Assembly (NCBI GenBank): GCA_007258455.2
Contig: VDFB02018415.1
Coordinates: 1-64,000 of the forward strand
Length of the DNA: 64,000 nt
Direction of reading: 5' to 3'
Source: Sequoia sempervirens
Taxonomy: Eukaryota; Streptophyta; Pinopsida; Cupressales; Cupressaceae
The notes below the pieces were generated by a model, which had not been told where the DNA came from, ran no database searches, and saw only the letters and a program-made list of their open reading frames with translations. How positions within the stretch are numbered: the first letter of the stretch is position 1; every line of letters starts with the position of its first letter. Below are positions 9,224-20,148 of the stretch, in pieces. A program made the position numbers and the translations under genes.

Positions 9224-12200
9224 TGTTGTGCAGTTTTTGCACACACGCCCCACTTGGAGTAGGGACCCTCTTTTCTGGTGTCTTTTGACCTTTAGTTTTA
9301 TTGAACTTATCTTTTGAGGTCTTGACGTATTAGTATTGCTAGCTTTGGCCTTGCCTTGAGGCTTGAACTGATTGAAATTGAGTTTAAAGCAAAATTTGGG
9401 TTTTCATCGAATTTCGGGATTTTGCAGCTCCAGCGGATTTTTTCGGGCTCTAGTTCACCATCCGTTCATCGCTGCATTTTCCGAAACCGGGTTTCTGCTT
9501 GATCCCGGGATTTTTTGGTTCTTGCGGATTTTCCCGGATTGTGCCAGAATCCCGAACTTCGTCTTTTCCCCGGTTTCTGCATTTCCGTGAAATCTGCGTT
9601 TCCACATATCTTGGGATTTTCTGAAATTCCATCCTGGACTCGGGTTTCCGGATTTGTCAGAAGTGTCTTGTCGCTTATTAATGACCAAGGTACCTTTGCT
9701 CAAACGAGTATATGGGTGGATTCGAAACCTTTCAAACGTCATTTCAATTTCATCTATTCACTTGTTGATTGCTCTGGCGATTAAGAGTTTCATTTGAGCT
9801 CTGAAGATTGATCTCAAGCAGCTTGTGGGTGGATTGTTGGGTGTCGGTGTCTGGATTTGCGTTGCCTGGGTGTGTTCATTTTGAAGTTGTTTCTTCGAGT
9901 TCGAGTTTCACCTGCAATAATTAATGGTTGGTCACCGATAGCCTTCTCATTTGTTTATGCAATGATTAAGTTCTCTGGGTTGACTTATGGTCATTTTGGG
10001 TCGGCCTTTGCTTGCTGGTAGTTTTATATTTATAAATCTAGGGTTTGACTTTTCCCTTCATCTATTTTTATCATCCTCTCTGCGCGTGTTTTGTTTATCA
10101 ATTTAGAGTTGGATGAGTTTTTGTAGCCTTGTCTGAATAGGGCTAGCCCCTAAGTGTGCCATTCGCCGCACTCTGGGACGATTAAGGTTTCATTTCATTT
10201 TGCCCAAATTAGCCGACTTCCAGTAGGGTTATTGCTATTTCCTGATTTATATTCAGCCCAACCTGCTCGTACCTTAAAGAGATCCTTGTGTCCATTGATT
10301 GATCACCCAAATGATAGTTTTCTGTGAAACTTTAAGCTTATCCGAGCTTTAATGGTGGAGGTCTAGTTATTGGAGTTAGGGCATCGCCATTTCACCATGT
10401 GGACTTGTCATTTGAGAACTTTGAGAGTTTTGAAACCATTTGCACTCTCAATCTTGTTGATTAAGCATTGATTTCTGGACCATTAAAATCCGAGTAAAGA
10501 AGTTTACACGATCATTTAATCGCCATTTTGCGGGTTTTCCTTCGTCGGGTTCCCGTGGTGTCCGCGGAATTCCCGCGCACTCGGATTTTCCCAGTTTAGG
10601 CTTATTCTACGGAATGGAGCAATTTCTGAAACACTTCTAGCTGTCCACGAAATTATGTCCCATCCGGATTTTTCCGTTTTCTTATCTGGCTTTATCCTTT
10701 TTGATTTTTCAAAGATAGGACTAATGGAGTGAATGCTAATTTCTTATTTCTTGTTGCTAATGAATAAATTGCATGATAATCTGATGGTTTTCTGGTTGAA
10801 TTAACGATTGATTTGACTAATGATGTCTTGGCGACAGGAATCCGTCTGGGTCAGATTTCTCCGAAATTCTGCCCCGACTGGATTTTCCCGGTTAACACGA
10901 TTTTCCCGAACTGTCTCATTTTTCTGGATCTTCAAGAATTGGCAATTTCTGATGGATTTTAATTGCTTTATCCGATTTTATGCTAACCTTTGGTTGGAAT
11001 ATGTATAATAATTGAATACTAATGATGTCTTTTGTGAGTGCAGACTCAGGATCTTGCCTTTGCCACCTGTCACCGAGTTGGATGGAACATTCTTGAGGGT
11101 TCAAAGTTCATCGGCTCAAAACAAGGATAAGGGAGGAGGTGCTTAAATGCCTATTTTGAGATTTGTGCTTCCCTATTATCATAGGGCATGCATTGGACCG
11201 GGCTACATTGGGGACTGTGTCAAGGCCGACCTTGATGATAGATGGCAGTTAATGTGTGCCTTATTTTGTTTTCCTAAGGCCGACTTGTTTTTGGGCAGAT
11301 ATTCTTATTTTGTAAATGTTTGGCTAGGCCGACATATCTTGGGATTTGCTATAAGGGAATTCTTGCCTCATTGTAAAGGGTTAGCTAGACAGTAATAGAG
11401 ATAAGTAAGAGCAGGAGTTAGAGTATTTTGCAGTAAAAGTAGTATTTTGTTTCTTCAAGCAAATATTGTATTAGAACAGTGTAATTGTTGCAGTCTTTTG
11501 ATGATTTAATGCAATTGAAGACATTGTGGTTTTCCTGGTGGAATTTCTTGTGTTATCTTATCTTGCATGGTTCCTATTGTTTTATCTTTCGAATTGCTTG
11601 AAGATCTAGGGTTTAGTGTTCAGAATTAAATTAGTTTCAGTTTGATGAATGATGTTTATGATCTCATATCTGGAATGTTTTTAGCAATCTCTAGTCTATA
11701 CTCCCAGTAACTATCTAATTGTAGTAGGCTGGTAAAGTCAACCCAGACCATACATTTAATGTGCTCAAGTTCGATTGTAGATGAATGTCTATGATTTGAA
11801 AATCTGTATACCTCAGAAGATTGCACCATTCTTGTGATATTGCATTGTGGGTTAATCAAGAACTGGTTATTTGAGATTGGTCCATTCCAGATACCTGTTA
11901 TTTACATTGTTCATTCTACGAATAGTTTAGATTTTATCAATTCCTTGCACCCTTATCTTTTGCTATTTCTTCATCATTTGGTTAGATTTAGGATTAGAGA
12001 TCATTATATTGCAAAATCTGATAAATTGAATGATATAGTTTGCTTGTAGTAAGGTCCCTTTGTGATTACCAGCATTTTCACATAATTATTTGAGTTGTTT
12101 ATGCATTGTCATGACCTGACACCCGGGAGACCTTGGGGTGATTTTCAGTGATTTATTGTTGAAAATTACCTTTCAAGAGAGATAGAATATTGCATTCTGT

Positions 12201-12234
12201 CTGAGTTGTTGTTGTGCAAAAAACACCATCAACA
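9224..12234 (+). repeat. Element A 3' LTR (~3.0 kb)
   Basis: The left edge begins TGTTGTGCAGTTTTTGCAC. The right edge, read on the minus strand, begins TGTTGATGGTGTTTTTTGCA. Each edge therefore starts TGTTG and has a T-run followed by GCAC, forming imperfect terminal inverted repeats with TG...CA ends. The right edge abuts Copia codons exactly. Within lie a TATA-like region near 10030, a purine stretch at 11126-11142 (ggataagggaggagg) and several copies of a ggattttcccgg motif. The partner LTR is outside the window, so the length is inferred from edges only. An alternative left edge at 11143, just after the purine run, would give a ~1.1 kb LTR. Confidence 0.6.
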
Positions 12235-13035
12235 CCTAGCTATCTCCATCCCTAGAATAAACCTTGTTGCACCAAGATCCTTTATTTCAAACTTAGCAAA
12301 CAACTGAGACATAAGATCAAAAATCATTAGCTTACTATTGCCTATGAACAACATATCATCAACATAAAGAGCAATAATAAGCACTCGATCACTTTCAGCT
12401 TTATGATATACATAGTGATTATATTTTGATCTCACAAATCCTAAAGACAATACAAAAGTATCAAATTTCTGGTACCACATTCTAGGTGACTGCTTTAATC
12501 CATACAGAGACTTTTTTAATTTGCATATCAGTTTTTCTTTACCTTCTTCAACAAAGTGCTCAGGTTGGGACATATAGATTTCTTCTTCAAGATCACCATG
12601 AAGAAATGTCATTTTTACATCCATGTGTTCGACCTTTAATTCATATGTAGCTGCAAGTGATAGAAGAAATCTAATGGACGTCAGCTTAGCTACATGTGAA
12701 AATATTTCCCCATAGTCAATTCCCTCCACCTGGGAATAACCCTTTGCAACCAGTCTCGCCTTGTACTTTTATACACTGCCATCAAGACCAATTTTCTTCT
12801 TAAATACCCATTTGCAGCCCATAGGTTTTCTGCCTTCAGGCAAGGGCACCAAAATCCAGGTTTCATTCTTCTCTAGTAATGCCATCTCTTCATTCATGGC
12901 TTCCACCCAAGAATCTAAATCAGACATTTTAAATGCCTCTTTTACAGTTCTAGGCTCATCAGTGCTAGAAATCAAAGCATAGGCACAAGTAGAATCAATC
13001 AATGAGAACCCATACCTATCTGGTTGTTTCCTTTC
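12235..13035 (-). pseudogene. Element D reverse transcriptase (N-terminal and central part)
   Basis: Copia RT landmarks are clear: WVEAMNEEMALLEKNETW, KPMGCKWVFKKK, MDVKMTFLHGDLEEEIYMSQ, SLYGLKQSPRMWYQKFD and ALYVDDML. The chain reads up to LGMEIAR and then runs into TGTTGATGG of element A's LTR. A stop near 12767 follows KKKIGLDGSV. The copy of the canonical AF.HG motif is altered to TFLHG. The RT and RNase H ends are absent from the window. The product would copy element RNA into DNA. Confidence 0.9.
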
Positions 13036-14169
13036 TCAGGTTGACCTCCTGACTGGCTGAGGTTGAGGCTCTTCTTCAGAACTTTCAGAACTACTTGAGC
13101 TCTCCTCAGTTTTAGGTACATTTTGAATTTTCAATTCCTCTTTCTCTGGTGTAGGAGGAATTAATGCTACATCCTTATTATTTTCTGACTTTGTCTCTGA
13201 CTGCAGATCCAAAGTGAAAGGTTTCAACTCACGAAAGATTACACTTCTATTGTACAGAACCTTCTCCATTTCAGAATTCTAAAGCTTGTATCCTTTTATG
13301 ACAGCACTATAGCCAATAAAAATACACTTGACAACCCTGTTCTCCAATTTAGATCTTTTTACATCTGGCACATATGCATATGCTTCATAGCCAAAGACTC
13401 TAATATGTCTAAGAGAGGGATTCTTACCAGACCATGCTTCTAAAGGTGTTTTCTTAACAAGAGTAGAATTTGGAGAACGATTAATTAAATAACATGCAGT
13501 AGATATAGCCTCAGCCTAGAACTTCTCCACCAAGCCAACACTACTTAGCATACTTTGTGCTTTATCCATCACTGTCTTATTGAACCTTTTTGCAACTCCA
13601 TTTTGTTGTGGAGTATAAGGTGTAGTCTTATGTCTTTTAATCCTATCGTCTTTATAGTATCTTTCAAATTCATCAAAACAAAATTCACCACCATTATCAG
13701 TCCTTAAGCATTTTATTTTTCTACCAGTCTAATTTTCAACAAGGTTTTTAAATTCTTTAAATCAACTGAATACTTTTGATTTACTTTTCAAAAAATATAC
13801 AAATGCTCTTCTTGAATAATCATCAATGAAAGACACGTAGTATCTTGACTTAGACAAAGAAGTAACATCCACTAGACCAAACACATCTGAATGAATATAA
13901 TCTAGCAAACTAGAATATTTATGAGGACTAGAATAAAATGAAACACGATGCTGCTTTCCATATATATAATATTCACAGAATTCAAATTCAAGATTACAAT
14001 CTTCTAGCCCCTCAACCAGGCTTTTTTTCTTCAAGGTTTTTAAACCTTTTTCTCCTATGTGGCCTAACCTATGATGCCAGAGCATAGTCTTCTCTGCTGG
14101 AAGTTTTACTTCCATAGAGTTTACATAATTAGGCATATTTCCCTCTTTACCTCCATGAACAGCTTTCAA
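13036..14169 (-). pseudogene. Element D integrase, broken
   Basis: The N-terminal zinc region is recognisable (MLWHHRLGH ... FCEYYIYGK), with the second Cys of the CxxC pair replaced by Tyr. The core has DYIHSDVFG for the first Asp and FIDDYSRR. The following segments (plus-strand 13500-13760) carry the RTDNGGEF-type and PQQNGVA-type motifs, each interrupted by stops. The C-terminal linker is acidic and Ser-rich (SSSSSESSEEEPQPQP). It belongs to the same polyprotein as the RT. Confidence 0.85.
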
Positions 14170-14690
14170 TGACTTTCCAGAGACACTGTTACATTGAACA
14201 GCATGTGCATCTAGCTAGTATAGGGTACCAATTCGAGCACCTCTAGCTAGCACCATAGAGCCTCTAGTCATCTTGTAGCCATTCCCGAAAATGTGACTTG
14301 TACTTCGATATTATTCAGCTTACTAATAGATAATAGATTTTGAGCCAGACCTGGTATGTGCATAACATCATTGATTCCCTTTACTCTTCCATCAGGGAAT
14401 TGGATTCTGACTCTTCCATGACCAACTATGTCCAAAGTTGAATCACTTTTGAAGTACAACTTTCCACCATCGTATTCTTCATACTTTGTGAACCATTCTC
14501 TGTGAGATGTCATGTGGAAAGATGCTCTAGAATCAATCAACCAGACATCATCTAATGCCTGTGTAGCCAAGGCAGCAATGAAGGCATCTGCATCACTATG
14601 TGAAGAGTCATTGTCAGAAGAATACTTCTTCTTCTTCTTCTCCTCTTTACAATCCTTTCAGACATGACCATGTTGCCCACAGTTCCAGCA
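14170..14690 (-). pseudogene. Element D CCHC knuckle and aspartic protease, broken
   Basis: At ~14650-14690 the minus strand encodes a CCHC zinc knuckle (CWNCGQHGHV, stop, KDC); the stop is a TGA between His and the last Cys. The protease at 14268-14570 has DVWLIDSRASFHMTSH. The catalytic D-S-G-A is D-S-R-A, a change of the invariant Gly, so the enzyme would be dead. A frameshift separates the two parts. Confidence 0.82.
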
Positions 14691-14692
14691 CT

Positions 14693-15378
14693 TCACCTTG
14701 AACTTCTTTCCAGGAGACTTTTTTCTCCCTTCTGATTTGATTTGGATTTCTTGTCCTTCTTCTTTCCTTTCTCTTTCGGTCTTCCTCTGACAGCAAGAGC
14801 TTCCTTCACCATCTTAGAAGATTTCCTTCTCATTTCTTCTGATAGCAAAGAACCAACAACATCTTCCATCTTGAAACTGGATGTTGTACTCTCAATAGCC
14901 ATCACCAGATGATCCCATGAGTCTAGCAAGAACACAATAGAAGCATACAATGATCCTCTTCTTCAGTCTTCACACCAACAGATGTTAATTGAGCAATCAG
15001 CATATTAAATGTGTTCAAATGATCAGCTATAGACCCTCCTTCCTACATTCTCAAAGAATACAACTTCTTCCTCAGGAACAGTTTATTCACCAAAGATTTC
15101 TCCTGATAAATAGACACCAGTCTCTTCCACAAAGAAGAGGCAGTCTTCTCCTCATGCACATTCAGAAGAACCGAGTCTTCCAAATAGAGCCTTATCAGCC
15201 CCTTAGACTTCCTATCTACAAGGTCCCAATCTTCTTGCTTCATGCATGTAGGTTTCACTACAGACACAACAATCCAAAGATCATGATCCACTAGAAGATC
15301 CTCCATCTTGAGTTTCCACAACTCAAAGTTACTGCCATTGAATTTCTCTATTTCAATCTTTCCAGACGTGCTAGCCAT
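14693..15378 (-). pseudogene. Element D gag, broken
   Basis: The start at 15378 gives MASTSGKIEIEKFNGSNFEL, the standard Copia (Tnt1/Retrofit-like) gag beginning with the FNG..F..WK motif. It continues through LVDHDLWIVV and YLEDSVLLNVHEEKTASSLW. A frame change near 15043 and stops at ~14930 break the rest. The Lys-rich stretch (14693-14800) leads to the knuckle. The start lies ~100 bases after the primer site, as expected. Confidence 0.88.
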
Positions 15379-15478
15379 CTCAACTTGTAATCAGAAATAA
15401 CAAACTCTACAAGACTCCCACTAAACATAATTGACTCAAAAAACCCAGCGTACCCACAAGGATAACACAATTGGCCAG

Positions 15479-15490
15479 GCTCTGATACCA
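15479..15490 (-). other. Element D primer binding site (tRNA-iMet)
   Basis: The minus strand reads TGGTATCAGAGC, the classic plant initiator-methionine tRNA primer site, two bases after the end of the 5' LTR. It fixes both the orientation and the inner LTR edge of the Copia element. Confidence 0.93.
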
Positions 15491-15492
15491 CT

Positions 15493-16836
15493 TGTAAGAA
15501 AAATTAGATGTGGAAACAATTCTCCTAACGTCAATACCTCAAGAAAGAATGTGGATATACTTTTAAATTTTATAATTATAGTCCAATTAAGATGCACTAT
15601 GAAATAGATAACAGAAACAGGGTATTTGACAATCACACATAAACACCAGATATACGTGGGAAAACCTTTACGAGAGAAAAACCCACCACACCAAGAGAAA
15701 TCACTTTGTATTACAGTAATGGAGATTAAATACAAATGACAGACTTATCTTTTTGGTGTCTGTTTATAGCAGTATTCACCATGAACAATCTCAAGAACCT
15801 TCAAGTTACAGTTTCAGCAGAATAAAATACATTTACTGATCATGCAATCACCCAACAATCCATCGATGCAACCAACCAATCACAAATTGCAACCACAGAG
15901 TATATCCTTGTTGTTCCATGTCCATTGAGCTTCCTCACAGAACCATCACAATGAACAGACTTCCAACTATTCAGATTCGACTTCTCCTATTGGTCCACAA
16001 GACTCCACATAGGACGGTCAAACAACGGTCAAGAGAATTCACACAGCGTTGGCATCTCGGTGAGACACTAACAGTGTCTCATCGATGCCACATAACCTTC
16101 ATATCAACATCGCCAAGAGTGACCATTTTTGCCAAGATGTTCTATTGAGCTTTCAGTGTTATGTTGAAACACCAAGCAATCGCCCAGACCTATCACTTTC
16201 ACCAGGAGATCATAGTGAGTCACCAAAGGTTATACAGAAGTCACATATTATATCAAACTCCAAAGAATAGTTGACAAGACTTAACATCTTCGCCGAGAGT
16301 TCTTATCGAACACATATTTTTTACACTGATGAATGTTTGGATGTGTCCCTATCGGCGTGACCTTCACTGTTCGCTAAGACCTCACACTGGAATCTTTATG
16401 TTACAGTGAAGACATCATATGTATTCCTATCGGTGAGACATTTCCACTTCACCGAGACATCATAACGAAACAAACATGTTACTCCGATGAACCCAAGTGT
16501 TACACTGTCGGTGATACATTGGCTATTTGCTGAGACTTCTCACCGAACCGGCATAGGTTATCCCGAAGCCCACGGTCACCAAGAGTCTTCCCGATACACA
16601 ATTGAATGGCTTGTTGGCCAAAGGTTTCCATGCAATAAGATGTCATAGCGAATACACTATGTCACAGTGATATGATTCCAAAGTGCAACCATTTGGTGAG
16701 ACTCCTCCAAGGTCACAATGACCTGGACAATACATGGTGTTCCAAACTGCTTGTCGGCCAGACATAAGAGCTGTCACACTGACTTGGCTCCTAAAGAGGT
16801 TTCGGCCTGTATTGATTGAGGCATACATTTCCAACA
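15493..16836 (-). repeat. Element D 5' LTR (1344 bp)
   Basis: On the minus strand the LTR starts TGTTGGAAATGTATGCC (16836 downward) and ends CTTACA at 15493, next to the primer site. TG...CA ends are present. The outer ~800 bases are made of loosely repeated cggtgagac/caccgagac words at variable spacing, with a strong hairpin at 16051-16089. A probable target duplication ttcta follows at 16837-16841. The second LTR is not in the window. Confidence 0.8.
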
Positions 16837-16841
16837 TTCTA

Positions 16842-19150
16842 TAATGCGATGTGACTTTATTGCAATGTATGTATGATTCTATATGCGATGTGATGTATGA
16901 TTATGTAGATGCTTATGGATGTCATGGATGCATTTCTTTTTCAATATCTTTTCTATGCACTTTTTATGATGATGATGTATGGATTATATGGATGTGAATG
17001 TTGTGCTATGCAAATGATTTTTAACATGCTTAGACTAAAAGATCTATATTATGCCCCTAATGGATGATGATATATGTGATGTGCATGCTCTTTTCTTTTT
17101 CAATATCTTTTTTCACATATGATATGGTGATGCATATATGGATGATATGATGATGCTTATATGATTATGTAATGTATGCAAATGTATGGTTTATGAGATG
17201 CTTAGAATAACCAATCTATATTATGATGATGAAGTGTAATGCATGTCAGATGATCAATGTTTCATATATGATATGATATGATATGCAGCATGTTGATGGT
17301 TCGTGAATGCAAGGTGGATGCATTAGTTGTCATGGTACCATGTTAGCACAGAGAGAAGAAAGAAGAAATGAGATAAAGACAAGAGGATCCAACAAGTCCA
17401 TGATCTATGAGACTTTATTAGAGATGATGATGATGATTTTCTTATCAATAATTGGGATTTTAAAAGGGCTACTTACCTTATGTTTTATTTCACACATAGG
17501 CATGATGCATCAAGGTATAAAGAACCAAGATGGAATTGCACCTAGTGTGATGGACTTTGACTTGACAATCAGATAGGAGTAATCATGTTCACACCTGGCA
17601 TACAGAACCTCATTCAGAATGTAGTTCATATATTCTAAACAACTTGGCCCAAAACATAAAAAGGAAAGCCTTCCTATGTGGTCAACAAGACACCTAAAAC
17701 ACCTTCCCTACATACCAAACAAAGTAGGCATGACTGAGGTTATATTACAAGAATATCCAACAAGCACAACAGATAAAAAGATAATGATCATTTCCCCATT
17801 CCTTTCTCTATAAATCCCTTTGTTTGGATATCATCGAGAGGTCATCGAAATGAATGCAATAAGATAAACTGACAAGAAAAAGATCAAGTAAACAAACAAG
17901 CTAATGTTCTTCATACTACTAGCCAAGACTAAACTACGATGATGCCTAATGTTGATGTCCATTGAAGGAAGGATGCATCCTAGGACATGATGTTATTAGA
18001 TGATTTCAGATTTGACTAGATGATGGGCTATTGATATCGAGAGTTGACCAACTTGTTTACCTACTGACCTAGACTTGAGACTTTGACATTTGAGTTTTTA
18101 CTTGTAACTTGCTAGACTTGTTTCCAACTATTTCACCAAAGGTTGAGGTTGATGATTGTTTATTATGAGTGAAAGTTTATTGCAAGTGAAAGCAAGATGG
18201 GATGGATGGATTTTTTCAAATATTTGGATGTTTTTGATGTTTAGGAAATGTTTTGAGGCTATTTTTTTATAAATGTTTTGATTTCCAAAATTTTCAATGT
18301 TTTGGGGTTTTCTGATATTTTTACCAAGAGACTAACCTAAAGACCTATCCTAGGGGCCTCAAGGGTTGATCAAAGATTAGCCTTGCCTATGTTATACATG
18401 CAGAGACCACATAGTTTGGTCAACGCAAAGTTGATTATTGATGAGATATGATCAAATGGATTGCCAGTTTATTGTGACGGACTCCTAAAGGACTGACTTA
18501 AGTGTCTCAGGGGATGATCGAAGATCAACCTTGCCTACGTTCCAAGCTCAGAGACTTGTAGTTTGACAAGATGACTTTGTTTTTGACTTTTGACCTATTT
18601 TTGGATTTTGATATGTTTTGAATGTTTTTGGATTTTCTGATTTTATGAATGTTTTTGGATTTTTTGATTTTATGGATGTTTTTGGATTTTGATTTTATGT
18701 ATGTTTTTGTTTTTTTATTTAGGGAAGACTTTCAGAATATACATGAATTTGATCTTATGAGAACATTCCCCCAATGTGATGCAATAGACTACTTTGATAT
18801 AGGTAAGACAAACTGACCTTAAAAATGGGCCAAGTAGTTCTAGGAGGGATCATGATACGAACACAAGATCAAGCTGTGATGCAGACGCGAACGGGTGATG
18901 GATGGAGATATGGAATGTGATGGGTGGATGTTGCAGAACGATTCGTAGGGATCATGGTGGATGGAGAGTGCTTATTTACACAAGGTGCCTGTTTGCCAAG
19001 TTTTCACCAAGGTACTTGTCCAAAGTGCCATCGAAGTGGTTTTCACTAGTGGACAATTTTTCTCTTTACTGTTTTTAATCATTTTTCTAATTTTTTTGGA
19101 TTTTTATATTTTTTTATTTTTTTGTATTTTTGGTTTTACACCTTGAAAGA
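16842..19150. other. Repeat-rich non-coding stretch between Copia D and element B integrase
   Basis: No coding frame is convincing. The left third is full of tgatgatgtatgg and gatatgatatg words. At 18350-18425 and 18505-18565 two related segments share ...gttgatcaaagat...ccttgcctatgtt...agagac. A 27 bp tandem unit lies at 18621-18707. Because element B's integrase ends at 19151 on the minus strand, this is probably B's 3' untranslated region and perhaps part of its 3' LTR. I found no matching copy on B's right side, so that remains inference. Confidence 0.45.
18621..18707. repeat. Tandem repeat, ~27 bp unit, three copies
   Basis: The unit atgtttttggattttctgat plus tttatga is repeated three times with small changes, the last copy shortened by a few bases. 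It is T-rich and non-coding. Confidence 0.75.
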
Positions 19151-20148
19151 TTAGGCATAATTTTTTTTGAGATGGGAGCTATTCATAGGCTCCTGCAAAG
19201 GTTCCCCTTCCGGCGTTGATAGTTGATTTTCCCCTGACTTGTAGCTTGTTGTGATGATGAAGGGTCCCAACCAATTGGGTTCAAACTTTCCCTTGCTATC
19301 TAGATTCAGAACATTCTTTTGATTCTCCTTCAACGCAAACTCTCCAACTTGAAAGGTCTGACTCCTAATCTTCTTGTTGTAACTTTGCTTGAGACAATTT
19401 TGGTAGACTTACAAATGGTTTAAGGCATCCATGCACCTCTCATCTAGTAGTTCCAACTCATTTAACCGTGATAGTCGATATTCTTCATCTATGATGAGAT
19501 TTTGCAACGATATTCTTAGTGATGGGAGCTCGATCTCAATGGGGAGTATGGCTTCTGATCTATAGACCAAGGAGAAAGGGGTGGCACATGTTGGTGTGTG
19601 GATGCTTGTCTGATAGGCCCATAAGGCGGGATTCAATTGCAAGTGCCAGTCATGACTAGTGTCATTGACTATTTTCTTGAGGATTTTCAGGATGATTTTA
19701 TTGGTAGCTTCTGCTTGGCCATTTCCTTGAGGGTAGTATGGAGTGGAAAAGCGATGTTGGATTTTAAACTTTTGGCATAGGTCTCAAACATCCTAGTTTT
19801 TGAAAGGTGTCCCATTATCTAAGATAATGGCTTGCGAGACATCATAGCGACAAATTAGATAGTTTAGGATGAAATTCAAAATTTGCTTTCCTATGATGTA
19901 AGTCATGGGAATGGCCTCTACCCACTTCATGAAGTACTCCATGGTGGTGATGATGAACTTATATCCACTAGATGAGGTGGGGGTTATTTTTCCAATCAGA
20001 TCAATCCCCCATTGTGAAAAGGGCCAAGGTGTAATGATTGGGTGGAGCTCCTAATGGGGTGCATGGATGAGATCCCCATGTTGCTGACACTACAAACACC
20101 TTCGGATACAGTTGTGAGCTTCCCTTTCCATTGTAGTCCAATAGTACT
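19151..20148 (-). pseudogene. Element B integrase, core and C-terminal part
   Basis: On the minus strand the core is readable: QWGIDLIGKI (first Asp, near 20000), IILDNGTPFKN (second Asp, ~19830) and GNGQAEATNK (Glu, ~19715). WHLQLNPALWAYQTS and the tail FEPNWLGPFII...HLKKNYA end at a stop by 19151. Stops interrupt at ~19800 and ~19408. The N-terminal zinc-binding part is 12 kb away at 32146-32434, on the other side of element C. Confidence 0.87.
20144..20148. repeat. Target site duplication of element C, left copy
   Basis: The bases gtact precede the TG of element C's left LTR. The right copy, at 32141-32145, reads gtacc, one mismatch. A 5 bp duplication is normal for Ty3/gypsy integrases. 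Confidence 0.8.

Larger units (their letters stand above)
1461..12234 (+). mobile_element. Element A: Ty3/gypsy (Tat-like) LTR retrotransposon, 5' end missing
   Basis: Domains in order on the plus strand are gag, zinc knuckle, protease, archaeal-type RNase H, reverse transcriptase, conventional RNase H and integrase. These are followed by a ~950 base untranslated tail and one LTR. The 5' LTR is not in the window; the CACTA element occupies its place. The right edge at 12234 is fixed by the abrupt return of Copia RT codons. The coding region is broken by at least ten stops plus a frameshift near 2945, so the copy is dead. Unlike B, its archaeal-type RNase H is upstream of the RT. Confidence 0.9.
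12235..16836 (-). mobile_element. Element D: Ty1/Copia LTR retrotransposon, cut by element A
   Basis: Read on the minus strand from 16836: 5' LTR, tRNA-iMet primer site, gag, CCHC knuckle, protease, integrase, RT. The RT stops in mid-domain at 12235, where element A's LTR begins. The missing RT end, RNase H and 3' LTR should therefore lie left of the window, beyond element A. Several stops and frameshifts make it inactive. The bases flanking the 5' LTR (ttcta, 16837-16841) would be one target duplication. Confidence 0.9.

Noticed and set aside
9372..9784. Overlapping open frames near 9.4-9.8 kb
   Set aside because: They occur on both strands, lie inside the LTR of element A and consist of ggattttcccgg-type repeats without coding character.
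16837..19150. Direct repeat between this stretch and 39.3-42.2 kb as the LTR pair of element B
   Set aside because: I compared distinctive words by eye and found no shared blocks, so no LTR pair is claimed.
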